Below, piece by piece: positions 31,575 through 34,615 of a stretch of 34,615 bases of DNA (position 1 is its first letter; every line of letters starts with the position of its first letter). The notes below the pieces were generated by a model. That model did no database searches. It was not told the DNA's origin and saw only the letters and a program-made list of their open reading frames with translations. The position numbers and the translations under genes were made by a program. The stretch comes from Trichosphaerium sp. ATCC 40318 (Eukaryota; Discosea; Flabellinia; Trichosidae), in contig JALMLS010000012.1 in assembly GCA_038496445.1 (NCBI GenBank), forward strand, positions 1 to 34,615, in the 5' to 3' direction.

Positions 31575-32260
31575 CTAGGTATTATTATTAATAGCGATAC
31601 CTTTTAAGTCTCTAATATTCTCTTGGCCTTACGTATCATGATATGTAACCGCAGATGCTATACTTCTTGGTTTTCCGTTTTCCGCACTTTGCTAAAAAAG
31701 GCGTTAATCTAACTACCTCCCCACTCATCACAACTTAAATTTGCTTCTTGAAACATTGGCAACAGGCTTTACACAGCAAACTACAGTGTTGGAAGTACAT
31801 TCAATCTGTTCCTAGATGCCACAAGGAGTTTGGAGATTAAGTCTCAAGAAGAAAAAGAAAAGACAATGCGCTTAAAATATTGTTATTTGTTGTGTGGTGC
31901 TCGCTGCCAAAGTTTTAGGTGGGCAGTTTAAGTTATATGAGTCTGGGTCCTCCGCTATATGACGGAGGTAGTCTAAATACATTTCTTTGATCGAAAATGA
32001 TGTTATGGTTTTTTCAAGCGCATTTGTTCATGTTCCGTTAGCGCTCAACGTGCCAACGTATACGACAGCTTTTTACGTGCCTTTTTGGCTTTTTTATCAC
32101 GTGATCGCTCTACAACGTTTGTTTTAGCAAATTGGTACGTAATTTTGAGATGACGTACTGCGTCGGTAGTTACAGTGTTTTTTTAAAGGTCATCTTTTTT
32201 CGAACAGGTCTTGGTTTTTTCGAACATTTGTATGTGTACCTTATTTCAAACTCAGAGCTT
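31575..32260 (-). other. 5' region of the right Ank-PARP gene
   Basis: Homologous to 18.85-19.36 kb inverted, but about 190 bp longer between 31.74 and 31.96 kb. That extra stretch carries a coding-like frame (EMYLDYLRHIAEDPDSYNLN) probably lost from the left copy by deletion. TCACGTGA is kept at 32097-32104, and TTCGAA sites lie at 32199 and 32219. The first exon(s) of the gene should be here but were not resolved. Confidence 0.5.
32199..32224 (-). promoter_or_regulatory. Paired TTCGAA sites, 20-bp step
   Basis: TTCGAA at 32199-32204 and 32219-32224, matching in spacing the array upstream of the left copy. Retention in otherwise diverged upstream DNA hints at function. Confidence 0.4.
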
Positions 32261-32504
32261 CACGAATAGAGTCTCTTCAAAGAGTGTAGAATCACCATAA
32301 TTGGCAAGGTACTATGTAACGAGAATTGACCGATTTTGATGACGTTACTTGTCAGACAAGGAATAATATTGTCACATGACCCAAATGGATATTATGTTTT
32401 GGGTAAAGAAATGGGTACCCGAAACGCCGCATGTGCGAGGCGAAGGAAAAACAGCGAAAACAGGTTTTACCAAGTTCACGGGGAATATTGGATCCGTATT
32501 TCGC

Positions 32505-32830
32505 TCCAAAACTGATTTGTCAGCTCTGTACAACTTCTTATCTTCTTTTGAGGTACAATGACGACCGTCCAGATGGCCGTGGCGAGTTTGAATCTACATA
32601 TAACCACAAGCGATTCCATGGAGGAAAAGTATGCCCAAATAACTACAATCCTACAGCGCAATGTTTGTCCGTTGCACATGGAGAAAATTGGTCTGACATT
32701 CCACGACATGAAAGTCCGCTACTCCTGTCAAGCCGACTAGTCAATAAAGTACTAAGCTTCCCTTCAATAAGTTTGTCTTGCTGTTGTTAAAAGTCGTTCC
32801 TGTCTCTATCAGTAAAGTTGTTACAAGATG
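32505..32830 (+). pseudogene. Inverted partial copy of the WxxW element
   Basis: Matches 26540-26970 in opposite orientation, including intron border and 3' flank. It reads YNDDRPDGRGEFEST, FHGGKVCPNNYNPTAQC and ENWSDIPR in one frame, then a deletion removes the middle of the second half, so the end (DMKVRYSCQAD) is in another frame. The intron before it keeps its GTAC-like context. A truncated fragment, not expected to give a full domain. Confidence 0.6.
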
Positions 32831-32861
32831 GGTTTAGTAATAAAAAAAAAAGAAGTGAAAG

Positions 32862-33225
32862 TAACGCCCTTCCGTTATGAATACAAGCAATATTCATATT
32901 CATTGTCCCGTAAGCCATATTCATTAATATTCATTCATGAATATTCATGGGCGTTTGGTGAGTCAGGATGTTGAGGAGCTTTTGGTTTGTAGCACCTAGC
33001 GATGTTCCAAATGGATAGATTCAACAAGTTGCATTTGAAAACCGAATCGGAATAGTCAACAGAACACCAAAACCCACAAATCCAGTCAAAATCAGCCATC
33101 AAATTGCACAATTTTCGGCCTTTTACTGTGTGCATGAATAATGAATGAATTTTTTTAGTCGTGAATTTGTGAATGTAGGCTGTATTTGAATATTCAAATT
33201 ATTCATCCATAACGGAAGAGCGTTA
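32862..33225. mobile_element. MITE, 364 bp, hAT-like (8-bp target duplication)
   Basis: Terminal inverted repeats TAACGCCCTTCCGTTATG (left, from 32862) and its reverse complement with one mismatch (right, ending 33225). They are flanked by the direct 8-bp duplication AGTGAAAG (32854-32861 and 33226-33233). The interior is AT-rich, with many ATTCAT/ATGAAT palindromic pieces and no transposase; the open frame at 32935-33135 has no motif. An 8-bp duplication fits the hAT superfamily (P-type also makes 8 bp). Confidence 0.85.
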
Positions 33226-33379
33226 AGTGAAAGTTCAAGCGGGTTTTCTTTGATTGCTTTATTTGCATCTCAGTGCGCTTGGCAAACACAACCAACAGTA
33301 TGGAGCACTGTTGGTAAATTTGTTCTTTACAAAATAGATCAACCACACACGTGACACCACTTTTCACCTGTTTCACCTT

Positions 33380-33852
33380 ATGCGACAAAAAGACTCATTT
33401 TTCTTACTTTTAGTCCTACTTCTACTCGTATTTTGACGAGCACTCAAATTGTGCTACTGTTAAATTTCGACCCTTTTAGAGGTACTGATGATTGGTCTGA
33501 CTTGCGTTCTATTTAGGGGAATGATTGGCGCCTTTATGTACAACTAGGACCTGATGCCAGCGTTTCTCCAACATCACAAATCACAAGTGCTGTAAGCGCA
33601 GATATCAGATCTTTTGTTTCATTCCTTCACCTTCATCCTTTCTTTCCAAATTTACCAGGTGACATTGCTGGAACATGCATCCCAAGCGATCCTGACTTGG
33701 GTACATTCAAGAACTTCATGCAAAACGAGGACATCTCACCGCAAGCAACACGGCTCAGGTCAATGCCTTCAACAATACCAATAAATACTTGCCTTAATAT
33801 TAAGAAGCTCCTGTCGGAAATGCCATTTCAAGAATATCCACCCAATACCTAG
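33380..33852 (+). CDS. Small secreted protein, unrecognised
   Basis: Exon 1 33380-33427 encodes a charged start and a long Leu run (MRQKDSFFLLLVLLLL), a signal peptide. Exon 2 33517-33852 is open for 111 codons: GNDWRLYVQLGPDASVSPTS, then SFLHLHPFFPNLPG, GTCIPSDPDLGTFKNF and a tail ending FQEYPPNT. The intron (33428-33516) starts GTATT and ends TTTAG, phase 0. About 127 residues with two Cys (GTCIPSD and INTCLN), perhaps one disulfide. No family is recognised. There is an alternative internal AG at about 33480, but it leads to a stop. Confidence 0.5.
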
Positions 33853-34303
33853 ATTCTATTATACACTTTAGTGGTAACTTAAACAGCCAGTGGAAAAAAG
33901 AATACAACCATTGAAAACAATCAATCACTAAAGCCAAGGATAGTAGGTGAAACGTACTACATAGACAAATTTTCTGTTGCTCAATGACATTTGTGACCGA
34001 TATTATTCATGCAACGTGTATTAAGTATTCTGGTTTTAATATGTTAATGTTCTATGACAGTGCTTATGGTATCAATGACAATGATCTCATAGCTATATCG
34101 AAATAAATAGTATAAACACCCTTGAGTGCTTTGATACTTCACTGTAACATTTGAACAATTGTTTAGGATACTTTCATGTAATTTAAGTTGATACCCTCAT
34201 CTGTCACATAGTATTTATCTCAAAGAGTGTAAGAACCAGTGGTACAACAAATTGGACTCAGACAACACAATGTCTGATACACAACAGGTCTAGCATCTAT
34301 TAG
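33853..34303. other. AT-rich gap with LRR debris
   Basis: Mostly featureless. On the minus strand near 34195-34215 a short reading YVTDEGI matches the LRR core of the F-box/LRR genes, so this is probably eroded LRR coding DNA. Confidence 0.4.
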
Positions 34304-34435
34304 TTAACTTACTTTATTTGGATTCCATGTAATGCCTAACGTTTCAACAGCTTCCTTTGTAATTGCTGTGTTTTCTCCATTAATGTGTATTGATTTGAGA
34401 AACTACCCAAAATCTATGGTATGAACGCCAAAAAG
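34304..34435 (-). pseudogene. C-terminal remnant of a third F-box/LRR gene
   Basis: Minus-strand frame reads FGVHTIDFG, TAG (34403-34405), FLKSIHINGENTAITKEAVE, TLGI and ends TAA at 34304. It aligns with the end of LRR2 (KESVETLGI) and the GVHTIDL repeats of LRR1. The TAG could be the AG of an acceptor (GGGTAG), in which case it is the last exon of a gene whose other exons are lost or outside the window. Confidence 0.5.
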
Positions 34436-34615
34436 GCGTGATATGTCAACTTGTTGTCTTTCAAGGGCGGTTGAGGTTCAAGGTCATCCAAGTTCTGAAG
34501 CAAGTCATTGTATGCGTAGTCGCTTATAAACGTATGACCAGTTTTTGTGGTCAAGGTACTGTCAGTATCCTGGTTCCCAGCTACTGTCTTGTTGAATTTT
34601 TCTAAGTTTTTCTTA
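34414..34615 (-). CDS. Partial open frame entering from the window edge
   Basis: Open from the right edge for 67 codons to TAG at 34414, with no start in the window: KKNLEKFNKTVAGNQDTDST, HTFISDYAYNDLLQNLDDLE, then PQPPLKDNKLTYHAF. The composition is protein-like. Its last codons overlap the LRR remnant in another frame, so a splice donor before 34440 may connect it elsewhere. No family is recognised. Confidence 0.35.
   Translation of the reverse strand, partial: KKNLEKFNKTVAGNQDTDSTLTTKTGHTFISDYAYNDLLQNLDDLEPQPPLKDNKLTYHAFLAFIP

Noticed and set aside
32376-32561. 61-residue plus-strand frame before the WxxW copy
   Set aside because: No conserved motif and partly lies in DNA homologous to a WxxW intron.
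1-34615. tRNA, rRNA, CRISPR or bacterial operon features
   Set aside because: None seen. Spliceosomal introns throughout exclude a prokaryotic source. A covariance-model scan would be the decisive test for small RNAs.

Overview
The window comes from the nuclear genome of a eukaryote, most likely a single-celled one such as a protist or an early-diverging fungus. The lineage cannot be fixed from sequence alone. Genes are dense (gaps mostly 0.2-1 kb) and cut by about 100 very short introns (about 40-130 bp). The 5' splice site is usually GTACG, sometimes GTGCG, GTAAG or GC. Branch-like CTAAT/CTAAC motifs sit just before AG. The DNA is AT-rich and TAA, TAG and TGA all act as stops. Many predicted genes have no long open frame, so I rebuilt their exons by hand from splice sites, phase and known protein motifs.

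Region 1 (1-11.6 kb) is ordinary housekeeping DNA, all on the minus strand. It holds the exosome nuclease DIS3/RRP44 (partial), a KCTD-type BTB protein, COP9 signalosome subunit 7, an unrecognised two-helix membrane protein, a 12-exon S10 serine carboxypeptidase with a complete Ser-Asp-His triad, and a 14-exon secreted protein related to an uncharacterised bacterial family.

Region 2 (11.7-18.7 kb) is accessory. It holds a plus-strand gene with a USP/papain-like cysteine hydrolase signature, an opposite-strand coding fragment, two F-box/leucine-rich-repeat genes, several small genes and a gene ending in a SHOCT-like motif.

Region 3 (18.8-32.8 kb) is the striking part: a large imperfect palindrome. 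Two copies of an ankyrin-repeat/PARP gene face each other (19.1-24.2 kb plus; 28.0-31.6 kb minus). Inside them lie two oppositely oriented copies of an F-box/zinc-finger gene, and between those are a WxxW-domain pseudogene, an F-box fragment and a perfect 33-bp hairpin. Each ankyrin repeat is encoded by its own 99-nt exon with the same phase at both ends, so exons can be gained, lost or skipped without breaking frame. The left copy has 15 such exons and several lesions; the right copy has 8 and is fully in frame. The PARP-coding part is about 96-97% identical between copies even in introns, while flanking parts are much more diverged, which suggests gene conversion.

Region 4 (32.5-34.6 kb) holds a second WxxW fragment, a clean 364-bp MITE with an 8-bp target duplication, a small secreted protein gene, remnants of a third F-box/LRR gene and a partial open frame at the window edge.
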